Positions 8,923 through 17,820 of a stretch of 64,000 nt of DNA are shown here, in pieces. This stretch comes from Ligilactobacillus hayakitensis DSM 18933 = JCM 14209 (GTDB lineage Bacteria > Bacillota > Bacilli > Lactobacillales > Lactobacillaceae). The position numbers were made by a program, and so were the translations under genes. The DNA is taken from NCBI RefSeq assembly GCF_000615845.1, contig NZ_BAML01000008.1:1-64000 (forward strand), written 5' to 3'. A model generated the notes under the pieces. The model ran no database searches and was not told where the DNA came from. It was given only the letters and a program-made list of their open reading frames with translations. Position 1 is the stretch's first letter. Every line of letters begins with the position of its first letter.

Positions 8923-10014
8923 TTGTCAATTAAACGCCATATTAAAATTTTTTCACATAACGATTTAGATGGTTTTGGCGCACCGGTATTACTCCAAACG
9001 CTCCAACCATATTTATTTAAAAACGTTGAATTTGATTTAACTACAATTTCAGCTGGAAGATTAGATCAAGAACTTTCTTATTGGTTTAAACAACCCACTT
9101 TAAGTCAATATAGTGATGTTTATATCGCTGATATGACACCTGATAGTGAATACTCATTTCAATTATTAGAACAACATTTTTCTAATCACTGGATGATTTT
9201 TGATCATCACGAAACTGAAGCTGATTTACGCCGTAAATATCACGAAAACTGCATTAGCCCTATTAATGAAAATATTAATCCGAGTGCAACAAGTTTAGTT
9301 TGGGATTGGGTCAGTCAAAATGTTAACTTTTCCAACGTCCCTACTAAAAAGCAAAACGAATTAAAATTTCTTGTTGAATTAATTCGTGCTTATGATACTT
9401 GGGATTGGGTTAATGATCCTAAATTACCAGCTGAAACTAAGCAAGCTGCAGATGAGTTTAATCAACTCTTTTGGTTTTACCCATTAAATAGTTCTCAAGA
9501 TTTCGTTGCATCAGTCTTTAATACTGGCTGGAATGTATATCGTCAACAAAACAATTTATTAATCAACACTTTAAATGGTCGTCGTAAAAGATATCTTGAT
9601 TCTCATCTTAAGAGTGCGACAACTTTTAAATTTGATGATTATACCCTTGGAATTGTTTATGCAAGTGATTACAAATCTGAAATCGCGCATGAATTTTTGC
9701 AAACACATGATATTGATGCTGCATTAGTTATCGATAATCATCGCATCTCACTTCGAAGTAATGGTCGCTTAGATGTAGCTAAATTTGCCGAAGAACACTT
9801 TAATGGTGGTGGTCATTCGGATTCAGCTGGTGGCTTACTTGAACTTAATCCTATTCTTGAAGGTGAAAAAGTTGTAATCCAAGACATTTTACACAACTTA
9901 GAATTAAGTAAAAAATTGAAAAAGCAAGAAGAAAATGAACCCAATGCAACATTTGCTGATAATTTAGACCCTGAAACAGCTGCTAAATTAGCCCAACTAT
10001 TTGGCAATGATTAA
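8923..10014 (+). CDS. DHH/DHHA1-family phosphoesterase
   Basis: This 363-residue protein has the DHH phosphoesterase motifs in order: HNDLDGFG (motif I), IADMTPD (motif II), FDHHETE (motif III, the DHH) and, at the C-terminal end, the DHHA1 GGGHSDSAGG motif. Relatives include oligoribonuclease/pAp phosphatase NrnA and cyclic-di-AMP phosphodiesterases, but this branch is distinct and its substrate is unknown. The start is TTG behind a strong GGGGGAAG SD. The last 40 residues are a charged tail. It follows the deformylase-like gene by 21 bases and is probably in the same transcript. Confidence 0.75.
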   Translation: MSIKRHIKIFSHNDLDGFGAPVLLQTLQPYLFKNVEFDLTTISAGRLDQELSYWFKQPTLSQYSDVYIADMTPDSEYSFQLLEQHFSNHWMIFDHHETEADLRRKYHENCISPINENINPSATSLVWDWVSQNVNFSNVPTKKQNELKFLVELIRAYDTWDWVNDPKLPAETKQAADEFNQLFWFYPLNSSQDFVASVFNTGWNVYRQQNNLLINTLNGRRKRYLDSHLKSATTFKFDDYTLGIVYASDYKSEIAHEFLQTHDIDAALVIDNHRISLRSNGRLDVAKFAEEHFNGGGHSDSAGGLLELNPILEGEKVVIQDILHNLELSKKLKKQEENEPNATFADNLDPETAAKLAQLFGND

Positions 10015-10115
10015 GTTTTTGCTTTAAGCGCTAAATTTTACACAATTTTTTCTTTACTGCAGGTTAAAAATATGATATTTTCTTATCTAAAGATATTATA
10101 TAAAGGAGTGTTTCG

Positions 10116-10856
10116 ATGAGACCAAGAATTGCAATTCCAGCAGATACATTAACTGAGGCAACCAATGTCATTAACGAGCGTAATGCCCCATTTGCCCCTA
10201 GACCTGCTATTGAAGCGATTGTTAAATCAGGGGGTGTCCCTGTGATTTTACCAAGTGTTGATCCTAAATTCGTTGAAGATTATATTGATTTATTCGATGG
10301 AATTATTTTCGCTGGTGGCTTTGATGTTGATCCGACTTTCTTTGGTGAAGAACCTCACCAAAAATTAGGTGCTACTTACCGTAAGCGTGACTTATTTGAA
10401 ATCGCATTACTGAAAGAATCAATCAAAGCAAATAAAGCAATCATGGGAATTTGTCGAGGAATGCAAATTATTAATGTTGGCTTAGGTGGAACTTTATACC
10501 AAGATTTATCTGAAAATCCGAATTCCTTTATTAAGCATTCTCAAAATGCTCCAGGAAACCTTCCATCACACCACGTTAATGTTGCAAAAGATAGTACTTT
10601 ATTTAACCTTGTTGGTGAACGTCCTTACGTTAATTCTCGTCACCATCAAGCACTTAAAGATATTGCTCCTAGCCTTAAAGTTGTCGCTACTGCTGACGAT
10701 CATGTCCCAGAAGCAGTAGAATCAATCGATGGCAATCAAATTTTAGCTATTCAATGGCACCCTGAAAATATGTTTAAGCACTATGAATATTCTCAAAAGA
10801 TTTTTGCTGATTTAATCGCACGTTCAAAAAAAGTTGCTGAAAAAACACGTAAATAA
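10116..10856 (+). CDS. Class I glutamine-amidotransferase-like gamma-glutamyl hydrolase (PuuD-like)
   Basis: This 246-residue cytoplasmic enzyme belongs to the peptidase C26 group. The nucleophile is the Cys of GICRGMQ, and the catalytic His and Glu are in QWHPE. An FAGGFDVDP segment lies in the first half. PuuD hydrolyses gamma-glutamyl-GABA; other members of the group cut other gamma-glutamyl compounds, so the substrate is inferred only at family level. A good SD (AAAGGAG) precedes the ATG. A perfect hairpin terminator shared with the convergent nox gene follows. Confidence 0.8.
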   Translation: MRPRIAIPADTLTEATNVINERNAPFAPRPAIEAIVKSGGVPVILPSVDPKFVEDYIDLFDGIIFAGGFDVDPTFFGEEPHQKLGATYRKRDLFEIALLKESIKANKAIMGICRGMQIINVGLGGTLYQDLSENPNSFIKHSQNAPGNLPSHHVNVAKDSTLFNLVGERPYVNSRHHQALKDIAPSLKVVATADDHVPEAVESIDGNQILAIQWHPENMFKHYEYSQKIFADLIARSKKVAEKTRK

Positions 10857-10893
10857 AAAATAGACTGAGAAATTTAATTCTCAGTCTATTTTT
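10855..10893. terminator. Bidirectional terminator between puuD-like gene and nox
   Basis: AATAGACTGAGAA pairs perfectly with TTCTCAGTCTATT around a short loop, with A and T runs on the two sides. It serves the convergent genes on both strands. Confidence 0.9.
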
Positions 10894-12237
10894 TTATTTA
10901 GCGTTTAAAGCAGCCATTGTAATGTAGTTGTATGGTTGGTTAAAGTGTGGTAAGAAGAAGATATCTAATAGGCTTAACTTATCAATTGTTACATGTTCTT
11001 GAATTGCTAATGAGAACATATGAACTGCCATTGAAATATCCGCCTTAGAAGCAAGTTGAGCTCCGACTAAACGGCGACTTGATTTTTCATAAACTAAGCG
11101 AATCTTAACCTTATCATTGTTTTTCATGAAGCCAGGTTTTTGTAAATCTTCAAAATCACTGTATTGAACTTCAATGCCAAATTTTGGTGCACTTTGAACC
11201 GAAAGACCTGTTGAAACAAGATTCAAACCGAAAATTGAAATCCCATTTGATCCTTGAACCCCAATTGCTTCAAGGGGTGTTCCACCGATATTATGACCTG
11301 CTAAGATACCAGAACGAACTGCATTAGAAGCTAAAGCAATGTATGTGTCAGCATCAGCGGCATTAGAATAAATAGTTGCACAATCCCCTGCAGCATAAAC
11401 TGCTGGATCGCTAGTTTGTTGATGTTTATCAACTTTATATGCGCCATTAGCAAATAGTTCTAGATGATCTTTTCCTAAAACATTATTAGGGCCAAAGCCA
11501 ATTGCATTAATAACCATATCAACATCAAAGCTATTGCCATCTTTAGTTACAACTTGGTTTACACGTCCATTTGCGTCACCTTTATATTCTGAAACTAATT
11601 CACCAAAATGTAATTCTAATCCATGTTCTTTCAAGTTTTCTTCCATTAAACTTGAAAATTCTGGATCATAATAGTTTGCTAAGCAAGTTTTTGCGGCATC
11701 AAATAAAAGAACTTTTTTGCCACGACGTTTTGCTGCTTCAGCAACTTCAACCCCAATATATCCTGCTCCAATAACGGCAACTGTATTAACATCTTCTTTA
11801 GCCAATTCCTTGTCTACAGCTTGACCTTCTTGGAATAGCTTCAAAAAGTGAATGCCATCTAAATCTTTTCCGGGTACATTTGGAGAAATTGGACGTGACC
11901 CAGTTGTTAATAAAAGATGATCATAACTAACTTCGAAATCTTCTTTTCCATCTAATGGATGTGCATAGACAACTTTTTTATCAAAGTCAATATGACTTAC
12001 TTCTGTTTGCATATGGATGTCTGCGCCTTTTTTTGCGAATTCTTCTTCGCTTGTATAAAATAATCCATGATAATCATCAATTTGACGACCAACCCATAAG
12101 GCTGTTCCACAACCTAAATAACTAAGATTTGAATTGCGATCAATCATTACTACTTCTTGATCTTTATAATTATCTAATAATGTATTTGCTGCAGCGATTC
12201 CTGCATGGTTAGCACCAATAATAACTGTTCTTGACAT
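10894..12237 (-). CDS. nox: NADH oxidase (water-forming type)
   Basis: This 447-residue flavoprotein belongs to the NADH oxidase/CoA-disulfide reductase family. FAD binds at the N-terminal IGANHAGIAAA motif, and a single redox-active Cys lies at residue 43 (LGCGTALW). NAD binds at VIGAGYIGVEVAE (about 155-170), and YAAGDCATI is the second FAD contact. One active Cys in this context is the signature of oxidases that reduce O2 to water and regenerate NAD+, a main oxygen-scavenging route in lactobacilli. Hydrogen-peroxide-forming activity or CoA-disulfide reduction cannot be fully excluded. The promoter has a palindrome between -35 and -10 that could be a redox operator. Confidence 0.9.
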   Translation of the reverse strand: MSRTVIIGANHAGIAAANTLLDNYKDQEVVMIDRNSNLSYLGCGTALWVGRQIDDYHGLFYTSEEEFAKKGADIHMQTEVSHIDFDKKVVYAHPLDGKEDFEVSYDHLLLTTGSRPISPNVPGKDLDGIHFLKLFQEGQAVDKELAKEDVNTVAVIGAGYIGVEVAEAAKRRGKKVLLFDAAKTCLANYYDPEFSSLMEENLKEHGLELHFGELVSEYKGDANGRVNQVVTKDGNSFDVDMVINAIGFGPNNVLGKDHLELFANGAYKVDKHQQTSDPAVYAAGDCATIYSNAADADTYIALASNAVRSGILAGHNIGGTPLEAIGVQGSNGISIFGLNLVSTGLSVQSAPKFGIEVQYSDFEDLQKPGFMKNNDKVKIRLVYEKSSRRLVGAQLASKADISMAVHMFSLAIQEHVTIDKLSLLDIFFLPHFNQPYNYITMAALNAK

Positions 12238-12279
12238 TTGACAAGACCCCTTTCATGTTACCGTTTTCATTACACTTAT

Positions 12280-12308
12280 ATTGTAGAATGATTATCATAT
12301 AAATACAA
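12280..12308 (-). promoter_or_regulatory. nox promoter with an internal palindrome
   Basis: On the minus strand TTGTAT (12303-12308) and TACAAT (12280-12285) are 17 bp apart. The spacer contains the perfect palindrome TGATTATCA (12289-12297), which resembles the core of Fur/PerR-type boxes. Confidence 0.6.
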
Positions 12309-12359
12309 GGTTCACTCTGCGCAAAAATTTAAGTTTTTGAAATTTTTATTTATAACAAT

Positions 12360-12386
12360 AAAAAAATCTCCATTTCTGGAGATTTT
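12360..12386 (-). terminator. Terminator of the glutamate-cysteine-ligase-like gene
   Basis: AATCTCC pairs with GGAGATT around a short loop, followed on the minus strand by a T run. It lies just after the stop codon at 12397. Confidence 0.8.
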
Positions 12387-12396
12387 CATTAATTTT

Positions 12397-13761
12397 TTAT
12401 TGATTTGTAGGTTCCCAATTTCCATTAAATAGCTGTTCTTTAAGCTCTTTTGCGGTTAAAATTTTTCCGTCCTCAAAGCCTTGGAATTGATGAATTGATT
12501 CTTGAGCTGCTTCTTGATAGCGCTTAGCACGTCGTAAAGCATACTCCTTCAACGATCCATCTTTCACATAGTTCAATAATTTTGCACTAGGTGTTGTTAA
12601 TGGATTATCAACTCGGTCTTCTAAATCTTCTAAAATTTCTGCATATTCTGGACCCAATTGAATGCGATTAGCGTATCTTTCAAGAGTACGTAAGAACGCT
12701 TGCGCACGATCTTGATATTTTGATACTTGCGTTGGTTCTTCGATTGAAACTTCACGATTAATTTCATCAGCTGCTGTTAAAACACGATTTACTTCATCTT
12801 TTGGAAGCGCTGGACTCATAATAAGGTAACTGGCTAGTAAGCGGATAAAACGTAAAGTATCAGTTCTTACCCCGACAGAACTACTTGGATCTAAATCAAG
12901 CATTCTTAATTCCAGATATTCAATTCCTGTTTCTGGAAGTTTTTTCAAATTACTATTACCTTTAAAGCGGACAGCACCATGAAATTCATAATCAGAAATT
13001 AAAATGCCTTCCTTAACCCCTTGTTCAATGCGGTCAACATAGCTTTGAACATCTGTATAATCACCACTAAACTTAGTTCCAAATCCATAAGGACTTTGAC
13101 GAATACTTCTAATTGGATGCTTTAATTCTTTTCCCTTATCAAAGTAATTAGCTTCCGCGATTGGACTAGCACCAAAAAGATATGTAATAATCCACCGATA
13201 ACGCACGAAACCTTGCGCTAAAATTGTATAAAGATAATTTTTAACTTCAATTTCATTTTTAAAATCTTCTGGGTAATTTTCCAGTACCATATCAATAATA
13301 TGTTGATCTATACTCAAATTAATATGTGCTCCACATGGTGTTCCGGCTGAATAGCCATGACGCTTAACCCATTCTTTTAAGTAAGCTTCTTTTTTAGGTC
13401 CCATCTGAGCTAAGCGAAGCTTCGTTTTATCACTTGGCAATGCTGGTGGCATTGATAATGGCCATAATAATTCACCGGGAGCAAGCGCTGTTCTTAAAGC
13501 ATTATTAATTCCGTATAAATAATGCATTGCATCTAAAGCATGACTTGCTGCTGGGGTAACTGTTTCAGGCATGGTATCCAAAAAATCATTTGTAATCCAA
13601 GGATTAGTTTTTTGATCTCCGACTGCAGATGGATACGGTTCTTGACTGATGTTACCAGTACTGTCAATTCGTTGCATTTCAATTTCTAATCCCATAGTAA
13701 AGTCAGCTGTTTTTGCAACTTGTTCATTATCAAAAATTAGTTGTCCGATTTTACTGAACAT
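12397..13761 (-). CDS. gshA: Glutamate-cysteine ligase family protein
   Basis: This 454-residue protein resembles bacterial gamma-glutamylcysteine synthetases. MGLEIEMQRI near the N-terminus holds the metal-binding acidic residues of the glutamine-synthetase-like fold. GTPCGAHINLSI and the ELRMLDLDP segment match other conserved blocks of the GCS family. The enzyme joins Glu and Cys with ATP, the first step of glutathione synthesis. No glutathione-synthetase domain is fused to it, unlike GshF. GAGGGTG lies eight bases before the ATG at 13761. A TATAAT at 13803-13808 is the likely -10. Gene symbol by family; the amino acid acceptor is not proven. Confidence 0.8.
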   Translation of the reverse strand: MFSKIGQLIFDNEQVAKTADFTMGLEIEMQRIDSTGNISQEPYPSAVGDQKTNPWITNDFLDTMPETVTPAASHALDAMHYLYGINNALRTALAPGELLWPLSMPPALPSDKTKLRLAQMGPKKEAYLKEWVKRHGYSAGTPCGAHINLSIDQHIIDMVLENYPEDFKNEIEVKNYLYTILAQGFVRYRWIITYLFGASPIAEANYFDKGKELKHPIRSIRQSPYGFGTKFSGDYTDVQSYVDRIEQGVKEGILISDYEFHGAVRFKGNSNLKKLPETGIEYLELRMLDLDPSSSVGVRTDTLRFIRLLASYLIMSPALPKDEVNRVLTAADEINREVSIEEPTQVSKYQDRAQAFLRTLERYANRIQLGPEYAEILEDLEDRVDNPLTTPSAKLLNYVKDGSLKEYALRRAKRYQEAAQESIHQFQGFEDGKILTAKELKEQLFNGNWEPTNQ

Positions 13762-13905
13762 ATATATCACCCTCTATAATTTCTCTTAAATAACTTAAAG
13801 TTATTATACTCTATTTCATTAGAAAAATGTTTACTTTTTCTAATTTTTCTCATCTATTTCTAATAATAAAAAACCAAATAAGTGGCGCAAAAAAGTCTGG
13901 AAATT

Positions 13906-13956
13906 AAAAACCTTAAGAAATTACGTTTCAAAAAACGTTGATTCCTTAAGGTTTTT
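13906..13956. repeat. Dispersed hairpin repeat, copy A
   Basis: An inverted repeat of about 50 bp has outer arms CCTTAAG and CTTAAGG, inner arms containing ACGTTT and AAACGT, and flanking A5 and T5 runs. It lies between mazF and the gshA promoter. The same sequence recurs at 23375, 36125 and 54301. Confidence 0.85.
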
Positions 13957-14021
13957 ATTATAACTTTTGCTATGTTTTTTCAGAGAAGTTAGTTTTTTCT
14001 CCCAACCTCTTAAATTTAAGT

Positions 14022-14399
14022 TTATTTTTGAAGATTACTATGTATATTGGTCAAACCCACACTTATTCTAAGAGCTTGATCAACTTTTTCCATAATATCA
14101 CCGTTGATATTTGTAATTTTATCTTGCAGACGGGATTTATCAATCGTTCGAATCTGCTCCATTAATACAACCGAATCTTTTTCTAATTTTGATTCTTGCT
14201 TTAATAATCCTACATGTGTCGGCATTTTAGGTTTACTGATTTTTGAAGTAATCGCCGCTACAATCACCGTAGGACTGTACTTATTTCCTATATTATTTTG
14301 AATCACTAAAATTGGGCGCTTGCCACCTTGTTCGGATCCAACTACTGGAGATAAATCGGCATAAAAAATATCTCCACGCTTAACCTCTATTTGTGCCAT
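14022..14399 (-). CDS. mazF: MazF/EndoA-type endoribonuclease toxin
   Basis: This 125-residue protein is a PemK/MazF/NdoA-family toxin. [29 protein letters not shown] is reached right after the start and contains the conserved RGD, the SEQGG loop and the RP(I/V)LVIQ strand; the Arg and the later Thr/Ser of AITSK complete the active-site surface. Such enzymes cut single-stranded mRNA at short sites. The SD AAGGAA is six bases before the ATG at 14399. The antitoxin gene ends ten bases upstream. The position downstream of alr is the standard one in Bacillus and lactobacilli. Confidence 0.9.
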   Translation of the reverse strand: MAQIEVKRGDIFYADLSPVVGSEQGGKRPILVIQNNIGNKYSPTVIVAAITSKISKPKMPTHVGLLKQESKLEKDSVVLMEQIRTIDKSRLQDKITNINGDIMEKVDQALRISVGLTNIHSNLQK

Positions 14400-14409
14400 G
14401 TCTGTTTCC

Positions 14410-14652
14410 TTAATTTTCTTGAGGATCGATTTGTTTGCATTCACATCCCCATAATTCATCACAAAGTTCTTGATTCAACTCTGCCATTGAAGAATATCCT
14501 GCAATTAAAGCTTCCAAATTGAACTGATTTTTTTTAATATATTCTGCAATTTTAGAATCTTCTAAAACTTCTTTTTCTTCAATTGAATAAAATTCGCAAT
14601 ATTCAACAAAATTTTCACTTTCTCGAAGTGAAAACATTTTCGTTTCACCCAT
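14410..14652 (-). CDS. MazE/EndoAI-like antitoxin
   Basis: This 80-residue acidic protein lies between alr and mazF. Its C-terminal segment [20 protein letters not shown] lines up with the toxin-binding tail of Bacillus EndoAI (pattern GYxxMAxxNxxL then an acidic Glu/Cys end). The N-terminal 45 residues have the length of a ribbon-helix-helix domain but are acidic and lack the basic strand expected of a DNA-binding one. It should therefore neutralise MazF, while self-repression of the operon is doubtful. AGGGGA lies before the ATG. It overlaps nothing and is nine bases from alr. Confidence 0.7.
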   Translation of the reverse strand: MGETKMFSLRESENFVEYCEFYSIEEKEVLEDSKIAEYIKKNQFNLEALIAGYSSMAELNQELCDELWGCECKQIDPQEN

Positions 14653-14661
14653 AATAATCCC

Positions 14662-16158
14662 CTATCTTTCCGAGTAAATACGAGGAACTCGACTTGAAAT
14701 TCCACAAACTATTTCATAATTAATTGTTTGAGCATAATCAGCGACATCATCTACAGTTATTTTCTTCCCATTATCTTCGCCAATTAATGTAACCTTCGTT
14801 CCAACTGCATATTTTTTTGGTAATCTAATCATAAATTGGTCCATACAAACCCGCCCAACAATTTCACAATATTGACCGTTAACCAAAACTTTAAAGCCTT
14901 GCATCTTTCGACTCCAACCATCAGCATATCCCATCGGAACCGTGCCAATATATTCAGTTTCTTGGCTGGTGTAAGTTTTGCCATAGCCAATTGAAGTTCC
15001 TGGTTCAATTTGTTTAACAGAAACGATTTCACTTTCTAAACTAAACGCTGGTTTTAGTGGCATCGTTGAAGTTAACGTTGTTCCTGCTGGATTTAAACCA
15101 TACATGGAAATGCCCATTCGAACCAAATTTCCTTTAAACGGTTCGTGCCATAATGCTGTGGCTGAATTAGCTTGATGAACATATTTAGGTTTAGGTGTTA
15201 CGACTTTTAATAAATCATCGAATTTTTTTACCTGTTTTTCAAAATATGAATTATCACTACTATCAGCAGTTGAAAAATGAGTAAACATCCCTTCAAAATC
15301 AAAATAATCTTGATTTGCCGTTAAAAATTCAGCTGCCGCTTTCAAACTTTTTGGATTGAAGAATCCAATTCTCCCCATTCCGGTATCTAAAGCTAAATGG
15401 ACTTTTAATTTTAAATGATTTAAAACTAGGATTTCCTTGGCTGCTTGTAAAAATTCAAGTGAATCTACCGCAACTGCTAAATCATTTTCTGCCATCACTC
15501 GGACTTCTTGTACTGGATTAACCCCTAAAATTAAAATTGGATCTTTGATTCCCGCATTTCTTAAAGCTAATCCTTCATCAATAATTGCAACACAAAAACC
15601 TTTAGCTCCTGCTTTTTTTGCAGCTTGAGCTACCGGTACAATTCCGTGTCCATATGCATTTGCTTTAACGACTGCAAAGATTTCTTGATTATTTTTTAGA
15701 CGTTTTTTCTGAGCAATAATGTTAGCTTTAATTGCATCTAAATCAATAATTGCTCTGGTATTTCGATGGTAACCTACCACCATATTTTCATCTTCTTTCG
15801 TACTTTCTAAGACAACGAGGGTCGTAACCACTGTATCTGTATGTGTAATTGTAATATCAGCTTGATACTGATTTTTCTTTGGATATTTAGAAAGATAAGG
15901 TGCCCCTGTGTGAGCATCGTTTAAGATTTCGACGTCTTGAAATGATACTGCAGAACCAATTCCGGTCCCAAAAGCTTTACTAAAAGATTCTTTAGCTGAA
16001 AATCTTCCAGCTAAATACTCAAATTTACGCTGATTTTTTAAATTATTAAAAATCTCTAGTTCATTTGGAGTTAAAACCTTCGTTGCGAAACTTGGACGTT
16101 TGTTATACGCATCTTTGATTCGTTGAATATCTGTAGTATCAATTCCGTGTCTCATCAC
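14662..16158 (-). CDS. Fused holo-ACP synthase and alanine racemase (AcpS-Alr)
   Basis: One uninterrupted 498-residue frame encodes two enzymes usually made from adjacent genes. Residues 1-118 are AcpS, which transfers phosphopantetheine from CoA to acyl carrier protein; GIDTTDIQRI and RFSAKESFSKAFG hold its Asp and Glu magnesium ligands. After a short linker, residues 126-498 are a full-length PLP-dependent alanine racemase (the D-alanine supply for peptidoglycan). It has KANAYGHG with the PLP lysine at 165 and a later SIGYGKTYT with the catalytic Tyr. The ATG of the Alr part is at 15783, with a weak purine-rich SD (GAAAGAAG), so a separate Alr may also be made. The start is GTG at 16158 or ATG at 16155, behind AGGAGGTG. 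It heads the operon with mazE and mazF. Confidence 0.9.
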   Translation of the reverse strand: MMRHGIDTTDIQRIKDAYNKRPSFATKVLTPNELEIFNNLKNQRKFEYLAGRFSAKESFSKAFGTGIGSAVSFQDVEILNDAHTGAPYLSKYPKKNQYQADITITHTDTVVTTLVVLESTKEDENMVVGYHRNTRAIIDLDAIKANIIAQKKRLKNNQEIFAVVKANAYGHGIVPVAQAAKKAGAKGFCVAIIDEGLALRNAGIKDPILILGVNPVQEVRVMAENDLAVAVDSLEFLQAAKEILVLNHLKLKVHLALDTGMGRIGFFNPKSLKAAAEFLTANQDYFDFEGMFTHFSTADSSDNSYFEKQVKKFDDLLKVVTPKPKYVHQANSATALWHEPFKGNLVRMGISMYGLNPAGTTLTSTMPLKPAFSLESEIVSVKQIEPGTSIGYGKTYTSQETEYIGTVPMGYADGWSRKMQGFKVLVNGQYCEIVGRVCMDQFMIRLPKKYAVGTKVTLIGEDNGKKITVDDVADYAQTINYEIVCGISSRVPRIYSER

Positions 16159-16230
16159 TACTGCACCTCCTAATAAAATTCATCTTATATTCTATCAAAT
16201 TTTGTCGTTTATTGCATTGCTTTTCCAAAA

Positions 16231-16251
16231 TAAAAAAGCTGGATTACAGCT
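16231..16251 (-). terminator. Terminator of cshA
   Basis: On the minus strand AGCTG and CAGCT form a short stem with a 5-nt loop, followed by six T, about 55 bp after the cshA stop codon. Confidence 0.6.
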
Positions 16252-16304
16252 ATATCCTCTGCGAATTGCTAGGACTAACTGTTTTTCCAACTTTTTTATT
16301 TTTA

Positions 16305-17795
16305 TTAATCTTTTGTTCTAATTGTAAAACGATTCTTTTGTTTATTTGACTTGAATTTATTATTCTTCTTAAAACTACGTCCGTTATCACGACGATCTCT
16401 TCTATTATAGCGATCATTGCGATGATTAAACTTACGATTGCCTCCACGACGATTGTTACCTTTTTTACGACGAGGTAATGGGCGTTCTGGCGTAATTTTA
16501 ACTGGCACATCATATGCATCTTTTCTAGTCATGTTATTTAAGAATGCTGCTACAACATCAATTGCATCATATTTTTCTAATAAATCTTGAGCTTGAGCTT
16601 CGTATTTCTTAGTATCAGTATCATCAATTAAATCCTTGATGTCATCGAGTGCAGATGCTACTTGACCATGGAATGCTTGTTCTTCTGTAGGTGGCTTTAG
16701 TGGTTCCATACGTTTCTTAGTTAATTTTTCAATTACACGTAAGTAATCCATTTCAAATGGTGTTACAAATGTTACTGAAGTCCCATGATTTCCGGCACGA
16801 CCAGTACGTCCAATACGGTGAACATAACTTTCTGGATCTTGTGGAATATCATAATTATAAACGTGAGTAACACCTGAAATATCCAATCCACGCGCTGCTA
16901 CGTCTGTCGCAACTAAAATATCTAAATCGCCATTTTTAAACTTCTTCAAGACGTTCATTCGACGTTGTTGAGTTAAATCACCATGAATTCCAGCTGCATT
17001 ATATCCACGTGCTTCTAAACCACGTGATAGTTCATCGACACGACGTTTAGTTCGACCAAAGACAATTGTTAAATCAGGTGTTTGCACATCGATTAAGCGT
17101 GTCATAATATCAAATTTTTCGTTATCACGAGTTTTGATGAAGTATTGATCAACTAAATCAGTTGTTAACTCTTTAGCTTTAATCTTAACAATTTTTGGTT
17201 CTGTCATGAACTTTTCGCCAATGCGTAAAATTTCTTTTGGCATTGTTGCTGAGAAAAGTAATGTTTGTCTTTGACTTGGAGTTGCTGCGATAATACTTTC
17301 AATATCATCTAAGAATCCCATGTCTAACATTTCATCAGCTTCATCCAAAATTAAATTCTTAACATTGCTAAAATCAACCGTTCCGCGCTTGATATGGTCT
17401 AATAAACGACCTGGAGTTCCAACTAAAACTTGTGGGGTATTGTGCTTAAGTTGACGAATTTGACGGTTAATGTCCGCACCACCATAAACAACTTGTACTT
17501 TTGCACGTTTTTCTTTTCCTAATCCAAATAATTCTTCTTGAGTTTGAATTGCTAATTCACGGGTTGGAGAAATAATAACTGCTTGAATTTGTCTTAATTC
17601 TAAATCCAAGTGTTGTAATACTGGTAAACCAAAAGCTGCTGTTTTCCCTGTTCCTGTTTGAGCTTGTCCGATTACATCATGTCCTGCTAATACCAAGGGA
17701 ATTGTTTCTGCTTGAATTGGAGTTGCTTCTTCAAATCCACTTCTTTGCACAGCTTTCAATAAACTCTTATCTAATCCTAGTTCGCCAAATTTCAA
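16305..17795 (-). CDS. cshA: DEAD-box RNA helicase CshA
   Basis: This 496-residue ATP-dependent RNA helicase carries the full motif set: Q-motif (ATPIQ), Walker A AQTGTGKT (45-52), PTRELA, DEAD, SAT, and HRIGRTGRAG in the second RecA domain. A dimerisation-like segment follows, then a basic tail rich in Arg, Asn and Gly (about 435-496) that binds RNA. CshA acts in cold growth, ribosome assembly and mRNA turnover with the degradosome. The start is TTG about ten bases after an AGGAGG SD. The 5' leader folds into a two-level hairpin that may regulate it. Confidence 0.92.
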   Translation of the reverse strand: MKFGELGLDKSLLKAVQRSGFEEATPIQAETIPLVLAGHDVIGQAQTGTGKTAAFGLPVLQHLDLELRQIQAVIISPTRELAIQTQEELFGLGKEKRAKVQVVYGGADINRQIRQLKHNTPQVLVGTPGRLLDHIKRGTVDFSNVKNLILDEADEMLDMGFLDDIESIIAATPSQRQTLLFSATMPKEILRIGEKFMTEPKIVKIKAKELTTDLVDQYFIKTRDNEKFDIMTRLIDVQTPDLTIVFGRTKRRVDELSRGLEARGYNAAGIHGDLTQQRRMNVLKKFKNGDLDILVATDVAARGLDISGVTHVYNYDIPQDPESYVHRIGRTGRAGNHGTSVTFVTPFEMDYLRVIEKLTKKRMEPLKPPTEEQAFHGQVASALDDIKDLIDDTDTKKYEAQAQDLLEKYDAIDVVAAFLNNMTRKDAYDVPVKITPERPLPRRKKGNNRRGGNRKFNHRNDRYNRRDRRDNGRSFKKNNKFKSNKQKNRFTIRTKD

Positions 17796-17820
17796 AAAAA
17801 ATTTCCTCCTAATAAAGTAA

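Noticed and set aside
16250-16519. Minus-strand frame overlapping the cshA 3' end
   Set aside because: It is an alternative frame through the basic Arg/Asn/Gly tail of CshA; that tail is well explained in the cshA frame.
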